From: Oscillospiraceae bacterium
GTDB lineage: Bacteria > Bacillota > Clostridia > Oscillospirales > Ruminococcaceae
NCBI GenBank assembly: GCA_028694405.1
Contig: JAQUTM010000059.1
Span: 1-11,802 of the forward strand
Length of the DNA: 11,802 bases
Direction: 5' to 3'
Made by a program: the position numbers and the translations under genes. Numbering within the stretch: position 1 is the stretch's first letter; the number at the start of each line of letters is the position of its first letter. The notes under the pieces are model-generated. The model was not told where the DNA came from and did not search any database. It was given only the letters and a program-made list of their open reading frames with translations. Below, one piece after another: positions 1 through 5,936 of the stretch.

Positions 1-582
1 AACATCGGTAATAAAGCCGGTGCCCGCAGGTAAAACCTGTGCATCTGCGGTGGGCACATGGGTGTGTGTGCCAAAAACAGCGCTTATGCGGCCGTCAGCA
101 TAATAGGCAAAAGCAGCTTTTTCGGCAGTGCTTTCCGCGTGAAAATCTACAATGACAAAGCGTGCAGAGGTTTGAGCCAGCAGTTCGTCTAAGCGTGCAA
201 AGGGGCTGTCTAAGGGCTCTAAGAAGGAAACACCCGCAAGGTTGATAACACAGGCGCTGTAACGGCCCATATCCACCTCATACATACCACACAGCGGCTC
301 TTGAAAAGGTTGGTTGGCGGGGCATAACACATAATCGGTTTCAGAAAAAAAAGAAGGGTCCGTACGGCGGTAGCAATGGTTACCGGAAGTAACCACGTCG
401 GCACCGATATTGCGCATAAGCTCAGCCCCGTGGCGCGTAAGCCCGGTGCCGCTTTTATCACTGTTTTCGCCGTTTACAATGCAAAGGTCTATTTGATATT
501 CTCTTTTTAAAGCCGGCAGATGCCGGGCTAAAAAGTCTAATCCAATATCTCCCACAACATCGCCTATACATAAAACATTCAT
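1..582 (-). CDS. ymdB: YmdB-family metallophosphoesterase, C-terminus cut off by window edge
   Basis: Calcineurin-like metallophosphoesterase of the YmdB/TIGR00282 family; the B. subtilis member hydrolyses 2',3'-cyclic nucleotides and affects biofilm and motility gene expression. I see 194 residues in frame from the ATG at 582 to the window edge; the family is usually about 260 residues, so roughly 65 are missing. Metal-site motifs appear in family order: GDVVG (D8), NGEN (E39, N40), SGNH (N68, H69), DFHAE (H148) and GTHTHV (H173, H175). No signal peptide is present, so it is cytoplasmic. The start is set by the MNVLCIGD N-terminus; an AGAAAGG-type site lies about 13 nt upstream, rather far. 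A promoter-like pair sits at 678-706. In B. subtilis ymdB follows rny directly; here rny is about 3.4 kb away on the same strand. The family call is secure; the exact substrate is inferred. Confidence 0.93.
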   Translation of the reverse strand, partial: MNVLCIGDVVGDIGLDFLARHLPALKREYQIDLCIVNGENSDKSGTGLTRHGAELMRNIGADVVTSGNHCYRRTDPSFFSETDYVLCPANQPFQEPLCGMYEVDMGRYSACVINLAGVSFLEPLDSPFARLDELLAQTSARFVIVDFHAESTAEKAAFAYYADGRISAVFGTHTHVPTADAQVLPAGTGFITDV

Positions 583-677
583 AACACTAGTTTGCCTTTC
601 TAATTCAAGATGATACATAGAGAAAAAATTTTATATAAATAATTTATATTGTAAATAATTAAAATTTTCCACAATAC

Positions 678-706
678 AGTATACAACATTTTATCAAAAC
701 TAACAA
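678..706 (-). promoter_or_regulatory. Candidate sigma-A promoter for ymdB
   Basis: On the minus strand a -35 box TTGTTA (701-706) and a -10 box TATACT (678-683) are separated by exactly 17 bp. Transcription would begin near 671, leaving a 5' UTR of about 90 nt before the ymdB start. This fits ymdB being transcribed alone rather than from rny. It is a pattern match only, in an AT-rich region. Confidence 0.5.
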
Positions 707-840
707 TTATCGGAAAATAAGCAAAAGAAAAATTTAAAATGTGCTAAAATTAAAGAAAAGATTATCTTTTAAGAGGTGAAAAGAAAGCGAATTTATAAGC
801 GGCAGTAAAAGAACAACTTTTACTGGTTATTTTGTAATAT

Positions 841-913
841 TGGTGCTATAATGACAGTATTATGCATGTTGGTTGCACGTTTTATTGAAAGACCGAAAAA
901 AGATTTATACTAT
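841..913 (+). promoter_or_regulatory. Two tandem candidate promoters for the FAD oxidoreductase gene
   Basis: The first is an extended -10, TG-c-TATAAT, with a perfect TATAAT at 847-852 and only a weak -35 upstream. The second has TTGAAA (885-890), a 17-bp spacer and TACTAT (908-913), the same -10 variant found at the thrS promoter. Either would give an unusually long leader of about 170-235 nt before the ATG at 1094. Neither has been verified. Confidence 0.45.
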
Positions 914-1093
914 ACTTAAAAGGGGCAATAAACAGCGTGTGTTAAAGATGAAATCGGTTTTGGTGATTTATTTGTTGATAGATTTCCTCTTTGTAATTGT
1001 AAGGTGCATAACAAATGTGCAATGCTTAAGAAATATTGAGCTTTATAAATACGTTTGGGCAAAAGAAGATGCGATAAGGTAAGGAGAGAAAAT

Positions 1094-2665
1094 ATGGCAC
1101 AACAAAAAAACGCAATTATTGTAGGAGCAGGGCCTGCGGGCCTTACGGCAGCGTATGAGTTGCTGAAAAATACCGATATACATCCGATTATCCTAGAGGA
1201 AAGCGGCGACATAGGTGGTATCAGCCGCACAGCAGAATATAAGGGAAACCGTATGGATATTGGCGGCCATCGTTTTTTTTCTAAAAACCAACAGGTGGTA
1301 AAACTGTGGGAAGAAATTATGCCGCTACAGGGTGTACCCAGCAAAGATGATTTGCTGCTTGAAAGGGAAATTCCGTTGCAGGCAGGCGGACCCGACCCCG
1401 CAGAGACTGATCGTGTTATGTTGGTGCGGCATCGTGTTTCTCGTATTTTTTATTTGCGCAAATTTTTTGATTATCCTATTTCCATAAAACCTGCAACATT
1501 TATAAATATGGGACTTGTACGCACTGTAAAGGCAGGTTGTGGCTATTTGGGCAGCTGTGTGCATAAGCAGAAGGAAAACTCTTTAGAGGACTTTTACATC
1601 AACCGATTTGGACGCCCGCTATACGAGATGTTTTTTGAGGATTACACCAAAAAACTGTGGGGTGTACATCCCAGTGAAATAGCGCCGGACTGGGGTGCAC
1701 AGCGTGTAAAGGGACTAAACATATTTAAGCTGCTAGCGGCGGCTGTAACCAAACCTTTTAAAAAGAAAGACCCCACCAAAGTGGAAACCAGTTTGATAGA
1801 GCAGTTCAGCTATCCAAAATACGGGCCGGGTCAACTATACACCACTTTGGCCTCGCTTGTACAAGAAAAAGGCGGCGAAATTATATTTAACGCTGCCGCT
1901 ACACGAATTTTAACCGAAAACAATCAAGTGGTAGGCGTGGAAACCACTGATGCACAGGGCGCAAAAACGGTTTATCGCGGAGATTACGTTATAAGCAGTA
2001 TGCCTGTTAAAGATTTGGTGGCAGCCATAGATGCCACTGTTCCGCAAGAGGTAGCGCAAGTTGCACAAGAGCTGCCTTACCGCGATTTTATTACGGTTGG
2101 CTTATTGGTGGATAAGCTGAAAATTAAGAATACCACAAAAATGAATACCTTGCGTGAGATTGTACCTGATACTTGGATTTATGTGCAGGAGCGTGACGTT
2201 AAACTGGGTCGGTTGCAAATTTTTAACAACTGGAGCCCTTATATGGTAAAAGATTTTGAAAGCAAGGTTTGGATAGGGCTGGAGTATTTTTGCAGCGAAG
2301 GAGATGAGCTGTGGAGTATGTCTGACGAAGATTTTATTAAATTTGCAATTAGCGAAGTAGAAAAGATAGATATTATTGAACCAAACAGCGTAGAGGACGC
2401 AACCCGTATTCGTGTAAAAAAGGCATATCCGGCTTATTTTGGCACTTATGCCCAGTTTGATAAAGTACGAGAATACTTGGATACCTATCCCAATTTGTTC
2501 TGTGTAGGCCGTAACGGACAGCATCGTTATAACAATATGGACCACAGTATGCTTACTGCTATTGAAGCTGTAAATTGCATTAAAAGCGGCAATACAAGCA
2601 AAACCGCATTGTGGAACGTTAACACAGAAGAAGCTTACCACGAAACCACAGAGGAAGAAGCCTAA
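1094..2665 (+). CDS. FAD-dependent oxidoreductase, UDP-galactopyranose mutase / protoporphyrinogen oxidase-like
   Basis: A 523-residue predicted cytoplasmic flavoprotein. The N-terminus has a Rossmann dinucleotide-binding fold, GAGPAGL (residues 11-17), with an acidic LEES ribose-binding end (35-36). GGISRT (41-46) and GGHRFF (57-62) follow, as in the amine-oxidase / UGM-like flavoenzymes. The C-terminal flavin-contact segment reads VGRNGQHRYNNMDHS, then TAIEA, near residues 480-500. I recognise the family as one often found in polysaccharide or lipid-linked sugar gene sets, but the substrate is unknown and no glycosyltransferase lies in this window. The start at 1094 is chosen because AAGGAG (1081-1086) lies 7 nt upstream and the protein then begins just before the FAD motif; an in-frame ATG at 1055 would add 13 basic residues and has no ribosome site. 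The gene appears monocistronic and ends at a terminator (2710-2756). Fold is confident, reaction is not. Confidence 0.88.
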   Translation: MAQQKNAIIVGAGPAGLTAAYELLKNTDIHPIILEESGDIGGISRTAEYKGNRMDIGGHRFFSKNQQVVKLWEEIMPLQGVPSKDDLLLEREIPLQAGGPDPAETDRVMLVRHRVSRIFYLRKFFDYPISIKPATFINMGLVRTVKAGCGYLGSCVHKQKENSLEDFYINRFGRPLYEMFFEDYTKKLWGVHPSEIAPDWGAQRVKGLNIFKLLAAAVTKPFKKKDPTKVETSLIEQFSYPKYGPGQLYTTLASLVQEKGGEIIFNAAATRILTENNQVVGVETTDAQGAKTVYRGDYVISSMPVKDLVAAIDATVPQEVAQVAQELPYRDFITVGLLVDKLKIKNTTKMNTLREIVPDTWIYVQERDVKLGRLQIFNNWSPYMVKDFESKVWIGLEYFCSEGDELWSMSDEDFIKFAISEVEKIDIIEPNSVEDATRIRVKKAYPAYFGTYAQFDKVREYLDTYPNLFCVGRNGQHRYNNMDHSMLTAIEAVNCIKSGNTSKTALWNVNTEEAYHETTEEEA

Positions 2666-2709
2666 AGGAAAAGTGTCAACGTTATAAATAAGGGCAAATA
2701 AAATATTTT

Positions 2710-2756
2710 AAAGGCGGTAAGCATGATGATGTTATGATTACCGCCTTTTGTTTTTT
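2710..2756 (+). terminator. Intrinsic terminator after the FAD oxidoreductase
   Basis: AAAGGCGGTAA (2710-2720) pairs perfectly with TTACCGCCTTT (2738-2748), followed by TTGTTTTTT. A 3-bp inner CAT/ATG pairing within the loop is possible. The run of A before the stem could let it work weakly on the other strand. Confidence 0.85.
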
Positions 2757-2802
2757 AGCGGCAGATATTTTCCCTCAAGGCTGTTGTGCAATGTTGTATC
2801 TT

Positions 2803-2851
2803 GTTTTGGGCATACCAAAACCATAGCACTGCGTTTTATCTGTTATAACAG
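2803..2851. promoter_or_regulatory. Two palindromes upstream of the NTF2-like gene
   Basis: GTTTTGG (2803-2809) and CCAAAAC (2815-2821) form a 7-bp inverted repeat around a 5-nt spacer. The 12-bp perfect palindrome CTGTTATAACAG follows at 2840-2851. Neither has a U-tract after it. They lie 44-92 nt before the start codon, where operator sites commonly sit. I could not place a convincing -35/-10 pair here, so a regulatory role is inference. Confidence 0.35.
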
Positions 2852-2894
2852 CTAAAAAAACAGGAGTTGATTTATAGTAAAGAAAGGAAAATGT

Positions 2895-3281
2895 ATGGAT
2901 ATAGCAGAAAACTTAAAGCTGTATTGGCACGATGTCATAACACAAAACGCCAATTCATTAAAAAACCACTTTCTTCCTAACGCGTATATTCGCTGGAACA
3001 ATACCAATGAGCAGTTTACCGTTGCAGAATTTATAATTGCAAATTGTACATATCCGGGTGAGTGGAGCGGCGAAATACAGCGCATGGAAATTGTGCAAAG
3101 TACGGCAATTACAGTAACAAGAGTATGGCTCTCCGATAACAGTCTTTCGTTTCACGTTACCTCATTTTTTGAATTTGAACAAGGAAAGATAGCTGTTCTC
3201 AATGAATATTGGGGAGATGACGGAAACCCACCCCAATGGCGGCTGGATAAACACATTGGAAAACGGATAAAGTCAACATAA
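2895..3281 (+). CDS. NTF2-like (SnoaL-fold) small protein of unknown function
   Basis: A 128-residue soluble protein without signal peptide or membrane segment. Its size and pattern fit the nuclear transport factor 2 / SnoaL cone fold: an N-terminal helix (LKLYWHDVITQNANSL), a PNAYIRWNNTNEQFT strand region, an EFI..NCTYPGEW helix region, then strands ending in a distinctive EYWGDDGNPPQWR segment (about residues 107-119). I recognise that C-terminal motif from uncharacterised clostridial NTF2-like proteins. The fold hosts both enzymes and binding proteins, so no reaction can be assigned. The start is at 2895, with AAAGG (2883-2887) about 7 nt upstream; an overlapping ATG at 2891 is out of frame. 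It stands alone between terminators at 2710-2756 and 3285-3325, so it is probably its own transcription unit. Confidence 0.8.
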   Translation: MDIAENLKLYWHDVITQNANSLKNHFLPNAYIRWNNTNEQFTVAEFIIANCTYPGEWSGEIQRMEIVQSTAITVTRVWLSDNSLSFHVTSFFEFEQGKIAVLNEYWGDDGNPPQWRLDKHIGKRIKST

Positions 3282-3284
3282 CAC

Positions 3285-3325
3285 GAAAAAAGAGCACCAC
3301 TGAAAAACAGTGATGCTCTTTTTAT
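3285..3325. terminator. Bidirectional intrinsic terminator between convergent genes
   Basis: AAAAAGAGCA-C-CACTG pairs with CAGTG-A-TGCTCTTTTT around a short A-rich loop, with one C/A mismatch. The stem has an A-run on the left and a T-run on the right, so it can terminate the NTF2-like gene on the plus strand and the phosphatase gene on the minus strand. Confidence 0.85.
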
Positions 3326-3361
3326 GGTGTGAAAGAGAGCCTATAGAGATACATTAAAAGC

Positions 3362-3408
3362 TTTAAGCTTCTGCAATAAAGATGAAAAAGCTTTATTGCA
3401 GGCTTAAA
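3362..3408. repeat. Long imperfect hairpin in the 3' UTR of the phosphatase gene
   Basis: CTGCAATAAAG (3371-3381) pairs with CTTTATTGCAG (3391-3401) over 11 bp. The helix extends by TTTAAGC/GCTTAAA (3362-3368/3402-3408) after a 2-nt TT bulge, about 18 bp in all. On the minus strand it is followed only by GCTTTTAAT, so it would be a weak terminator; it could be a transcript-stabilising hairpin. Confidence 0.6.
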
Positions 3409-3425
3409 AGTGCAAATTGGATTTT

Positions 3426-3920
3426 TTATTTAAAAGAAAGCGGGTAAAAAGTTGTCGGCTTAGGCTGTTCAGATAAAATATGGTTTAACAGTGCGGTACA
3501 GCCTTCTGAAATGTCGTTATAAGTGGTATCAAAGTCTCCTGTGTACCAAGGATCTGCAATGTCTCGCGGCTGAGGGGAAAAATCCAGCAAACGATAGATT
3601 TTATTGTCTGTATCGGTGGGCAAAATGCGCCGCATTGCAAAAATATTAGATTGCTCCATACCGATGAGATAATCATAAAGGGGATAGTCTGCTGCTTTTA
3701 ACTGTACCGCGCGTTTGCCTTCGGTAGAAATACCATATTGAGCCAATTTAGCAGTAGTTCCGTAATGAACGGCGTTGCCAAGCTCTTCGGTGCTGGTGGC
3801 CGCGGAGGCAATGATAAATTGAGCAGAAAGTCCTCTTTTTTTCACCATATCTCTAAATACAAATTCTGCCATAGGGGAGCGACAAATGTTTCCCAGGCAA
3901 ACAAATAAAATGCGTGTCAT
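3426..3920 (-). CDS. Low-molecular-weight protein tyrosine phosphatase
   Basis: A 164-residue cytoplasmic phosphatase, the usual size for the family, which dephosphorylates phosphotyrosine or phosphoarginine on proteins. The P-loop CLGNICRS (C8 nucleophile, R14) sits directly after the first strand, and the general-acid loop DPWYTGDFD carries D123. LYDYLIGMEQSN (81-92) matches the usual substrate-rim segment. The physiological substrate cannot be read from sequence. The start at 3920 is supported by AAGGAG upstream and by the MTRILFVCLGN beginning typical of the family. The gene lies 66 nt downstream of rny on the same strand, with the rny terminator filling most of the gap. Its expression must therefore come from read-through or from a promoter inside the end of rny that I could not identify. 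Confidence 0.93.
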   Translation of the reverse strand: MTRILFVCLGNICRSPMAEFVFRDMVKKRGLSAQFIIASAATSTEELGNAVHYGTTAKLAQYGISTEGKRAVQLKAADYPLYDYLIGMEQSNIFAMRRILPTDTDNKIYRLLDFSPQPRDIADPWYTGDFDTTYNDISEGCTALLNHILSEQPKPTTFYPLSFK

Positions 3921-3935
3921 AAAAGTCTCCTTTTT

Positions 3936-3975
3936 ACAAAAACAGCGGCTACAGATTTTATTCTGTAGCCGCTGT
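3936..3975 (-). terminator. Intrinsic terminator after rny
   Basis: ACAGCGGCTACAGA (3942-3955) and TCTGTAGCCGCTGT (3962-3975) form a perfect 14-bp GC-rich stem with a 6-nt loop. On the minus strand it is followed by TTTTTGT. It ends 10 nt after the rny stop and 21 nt before the phosphatase start, with the phosphatase Shine-Dalgarno just beyond it. Confidence 0.9.
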
Positions 3976-3985
3976 GCGTTTGTTA

Positions 3986-5542
3986 TTATTTGGCAAAGTC
4001 CGTTGCGCGGTTTTCGCGTATTACATTTACCTTAATTTGACCGGGATAATCCAGTTCAGATTCAATTTTTGTCACAATATCGTGGGCAAGCATTGCCAAA
4101 CGGTCGTCGCTGATAACCTCAGGTTTAACCATAATGCGCACTTCACGACCGGCTTGAATAGCAAAGCTGCGCTCAACACCGTCAAAGCTGTTAGAAATTT
4201 CTTCCAAAGATTCCAAACGCTTAATATAGTTTTCTACGTTTTCTCGGCGCGCACCGGGCCGTGCAGCGCTAATAGCATCTGCTGCCATAACAATAAATGC
4301 AAGCGGTGTCTTTGCCTCTACGTCACCGTGGTGGGCTTCAATAGCGTGAATAACAGCAGGATTTTCCTTGTATTTTTTGGCAACGTCCACACCAATTTGA
4401 ATGTGGCTGCCCTCAATTTCATGGTCAAGTGCCTTGCCAATGTCATGCAGTAAGCCGGCGCGACGTGCTTGGTTTACATTCATGCCAAGTTCCGCAGCCA
4501 TCAAGCCGCTTAAATAGGCAACCTCTAACGAGTGGTTTAATACGTTTTGACCAAAGCTGGTACGGTATTTTAGGCGGCCCAGCAGCTTTACAATGTCGGG
4601 GTGTATACCGTGTACACCAACCTCCATAACGCAGCGTTCGCCCTCTTTTTTAATGGATTGGTCTAACTCGCGGCGACATTTCTCAACGGTTTCTTCAATG
4701 CGAGCCGGATGAATACGACCGTCAATAATCAGTTTTTCTAAGGTTTGTCGTGCAATTTCGCGACGAATGGGGTCAAAGCTGGAAAGTGTAATTGCCTCAG
4801 GTGTGTCATCAATAATTAAGTCAACACCGGTGGCAGTTTCCAGTGCGCGGATATTACGTCCCTCACGGCCGATAATGCGGCCTTTCATTTCGTCGTTGGG
4901 CAAAGGCACAACGCTAACTGTAACTTCACTGCTGTGGTCAGCTGCACAGCGGCTGATAGCCTGTGTAATATATTCACGGGCAAGTTGTTCGGCATCGTCT
5001 TTTGTCTGTGCCTCAAATGCAGAAATACGCAGTGCTTTTTCGTGTTGTAGCTCTTCGTCCAAGCGTGCAAGCAGCATATCTTTTGCTGCATCTTGTGTTA
5101 AACCGCTGATTGTTTCCAATTTTTCCAGTTCACGTTGTTTCATTTGGTCAATCTCGGCCAAACGCGCCTCGCATAATTCGGTGCGTTTTCTTAAATCTTC
5201 TTCTTTTTGCTCTAAATTCGCTGTCTTGCGGTCGATAGCCTCTTCCTTTTGGTCAAGACGTCGCTCTTGACGAGATAGCTCGTTACGACGCTCCTTCACC
5301 TCTTTATCGGCTTCGGTTCTCATTTTGAATAATTCATCTTTTGCTTCAATCGCAGCTTCTTTTCGCTTTTGCTCCGCAGCTTTTATCGCGTCATTGATTA
5401 TTCTTTTTGCCTCATCTTCGGCAGAACCTATTTTTTGCTCCGCAACTGCTTTGCGGTGATTCTGGCCTGCAACAAAGGCAACTGCGGCCGAGGCCGCGCC
5501 CACAAGTACAGCCACCAGAATGCCTAACCATATTGGCATCAT
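3986..5542 (-). CDS. rny: Ribonuclease Y
   Basis: RNase Y, the membrane-anchored endoribonuclease that initiates mRNA decay in many Bacillota. The 518-residue product has the full family architecture and length. It begins with one transmembrane segment (about residues 4-26), followed by a long charged coiled coil (about 30-200). A KH RNA-binding domain contains GRIIGREGRN (221-230). The HD metal-dependent catalytic domain has H337, the HD pair in LLHDIGK (H366, D367), HH at 404-405 and AADAIS (D422). An AAGGAG site lies about 12 nt before the first ATG, a little long; starting at the second methionine would change little. A consensus promoter at 5764-5792 implies a leader of roughly 214 nt. 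It is divergent from thrS and followed by a strong terminator, so it is probably mainly monocistronic. No damage is visible. Confidence 0.97.
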   Translation of the reverse strand: MMPIWLGILVAVLVGAASAAVAFVAGQNHRKAVAEQKIGSAEDEAKRIINDAIKAAEQKRKEAAIEAKDELFKMRTEADKEVKERRNELSRQERRLDQKEEAIDRKTANLEQKEEDLRKRTELCEARLAEIDQMKQRELEKLETISGLTQDAAKDMLLARLDEELQHEKALRISAFEAQTKDDAEQLAREYITQAISRCAADHSSEVTVSVVPLPNDEMKGRIIGREGRNIRALETATGVDLIIDDTPEAITLSSFDPIRREIARQTLEKLIIDGRIHPARIEETVEKCRRELDQSIKKEGERCVMEVGVHGIHPDIVKLLGRLKYRTSFGQNVLNHSLEVAYLSGLMAAELGMNVNQARRAGLLHDIGKALDHEIEGSHIQIGVDVAKKYKENPAVIHAIEAHHGDVEAKTPLAFIVMAADAISAARPGARRENVENYIKRLESLEEISNSFDGVERSFAIQAGREVRIMVKPEVISDDRLAMLAHDIVTKIESELDYPGQIKVNVIRENRATDFAK

Positions 5543-5763
5543 AATTGGGGCTCACTCCTTAATATAAATTTTTAGTGGGTATCTTACCTACGTTAATAAT
5601 ATGAGTAATATTCAAATGTAATTTTAAACAGGAACTATTGCGTGACTACACACATAATATATAAAAAATATATCTTAATTTTAGAAAATGTTGGAAATCT
5701 ATCTAAAAAATATAGGTGTTCACCCAAACGAATTTGTAAAATTACACATTACACAATAACAAT
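5543..5763 (-). other. Long AT-rich 5' leader of rny
   Basis: Between the predicted rny start of transcription (near 5757) and its start codon there are about 214 nt with no gene. The sequence is AT-rich with only small local pairings, such as GGTG/CACC around 5715-5724. The only clear functional element is the AAGGAG ribosome site just upstream of the ATG. Confidence 0.5.
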
Positions 5764-5792
5764 ATTTTAAGGCTAATGCGGATAATTGTCAA
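5764..5792 (-). promoter_or_regulatory. rny: Consensus sigma-A promoter for rny
   Basis: On the minus strand a perfect -35 TTGACA (5787-5792) is followed after exactly 17 bp by the -10 TAAAAT (5764-5769), five of six matches to consensus. It faces away from the thrS promoter, with about 51 bp between the two -35 boxes. An inverted repeat (5777-5784 / 5807-5814) brackets the -35 box. Confidence 0.7.
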
Positions 5793-5814
5793 GAAAATTA
5801 GTAACGTATCCGCA
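5777..5814. repeat. Inverted repeat flanking the rny -35 box, candidate operator
   Basis: TGCGGATA (5777-5784) and TATCCGCA (5807-5814) are perfect 8-bp inverted copies 22 bp apart. One arm lies in the rny promoter spacer and the other just upstream of its -35 box. Inner TAATT/AATTA (5783-5787 / 5796-5800) adds further symmetry. The arms are about 30 bp centre to centre, close to three helical turns. No binding protein can be named. Confidence 0.4.
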
Positions 5815-5843
5815 GAATATAGAAGAAATGCATAAAAAAGTGG

Positions 5844-5873
5844 TTGACAAACAGGTTGGTGCAGGTGTACTAT
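5844..5873 (+). promoter_or_regulatory. thrS: Sigma-A promoter for the thrS T-box leader
   Basis: A perfect -35 TTGACA (5844-5849), an 18-bp spacer and the -10 TACTAT (5868-5873). Transcription would start close to 5880, giving a leader of about 290 nt up to the T-box terminator, the normal size for such leaders. Confidence 0.75.
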
Positions 5874-5877
5874 TTAG

Positions 5878-5921
5878 GCACTATAACATAGCTGAGAATA
5901 TTTAGAGATGTTATGCAGTGC
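5878..5921 (+). ncRNA. Hairpin at the very 5' end of the thrS leader transcript
   Basis: GCACT/AGTGC and ATAACAT (5883-5889)/ATGTTAT (5908-5914), with a 2-nt GC bulge (5915-5916), form a stem with an 18-nt loop. It begins at the predicted transcription start, before T-box stem I. It may protect the 5' end or be an extra leader domain; this is inference. Confidence 0.45.
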
Positions 5922-5936
5922 AATAGGTTTAAAATG

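Larger units (their letters stand above)
583..1093. other. AT-rich divergent intergenic region between ymdB and the FAD oxidoreductase
   Basis: This 511-nt gap has no convincing gene. It holds the ymdB promoter (678-706), a 15-bp perfect dyad AAAAGAT-T-ATCTTTT (756-770), a 9-bp hairpin CAGTAAAAG/CTTTTACTG with a 5-nt loop (803-825), two candidate rightward promoters (847-852 and 885-913) and the leader of the oxidoreductase gene. The 803-825 hairpin is followed by GTTATTTTG, too poor a U-tract for a confident terminator call. A 44-codon reading frame from ATG 948 to 1082 has no Shine-Dalgarno sequence. Confidence 0.6.

Noticed and set aside
1055..1093. Upstream in-frame ATG extending the flavoprotein by 13 residues
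   Set aside because: No ribosome site before 1055; AAGGAG at 1081-1086 correctly places the start at 1094, just before the Rossmann motif.
916..1344. 142-residue open frame on the minus strand across the start of the flavoprotein gene
   Set aside because: Antisense to the conserved FAD-binding N-terminus, with no ribosome site or recognisable domain.
2102..2641. 179-residue minus-strand frame inside the flavoprotein gene
   Set aside because: Shadow of the conserved coding strand; no start signals or domain.
4767..5270. 167-residue plus-strand frame opposite the rny coiled coil
   Set aside because: Serine-rich shadow product caused by the charged repetitive coding sequence of RNase Y on the other strand.
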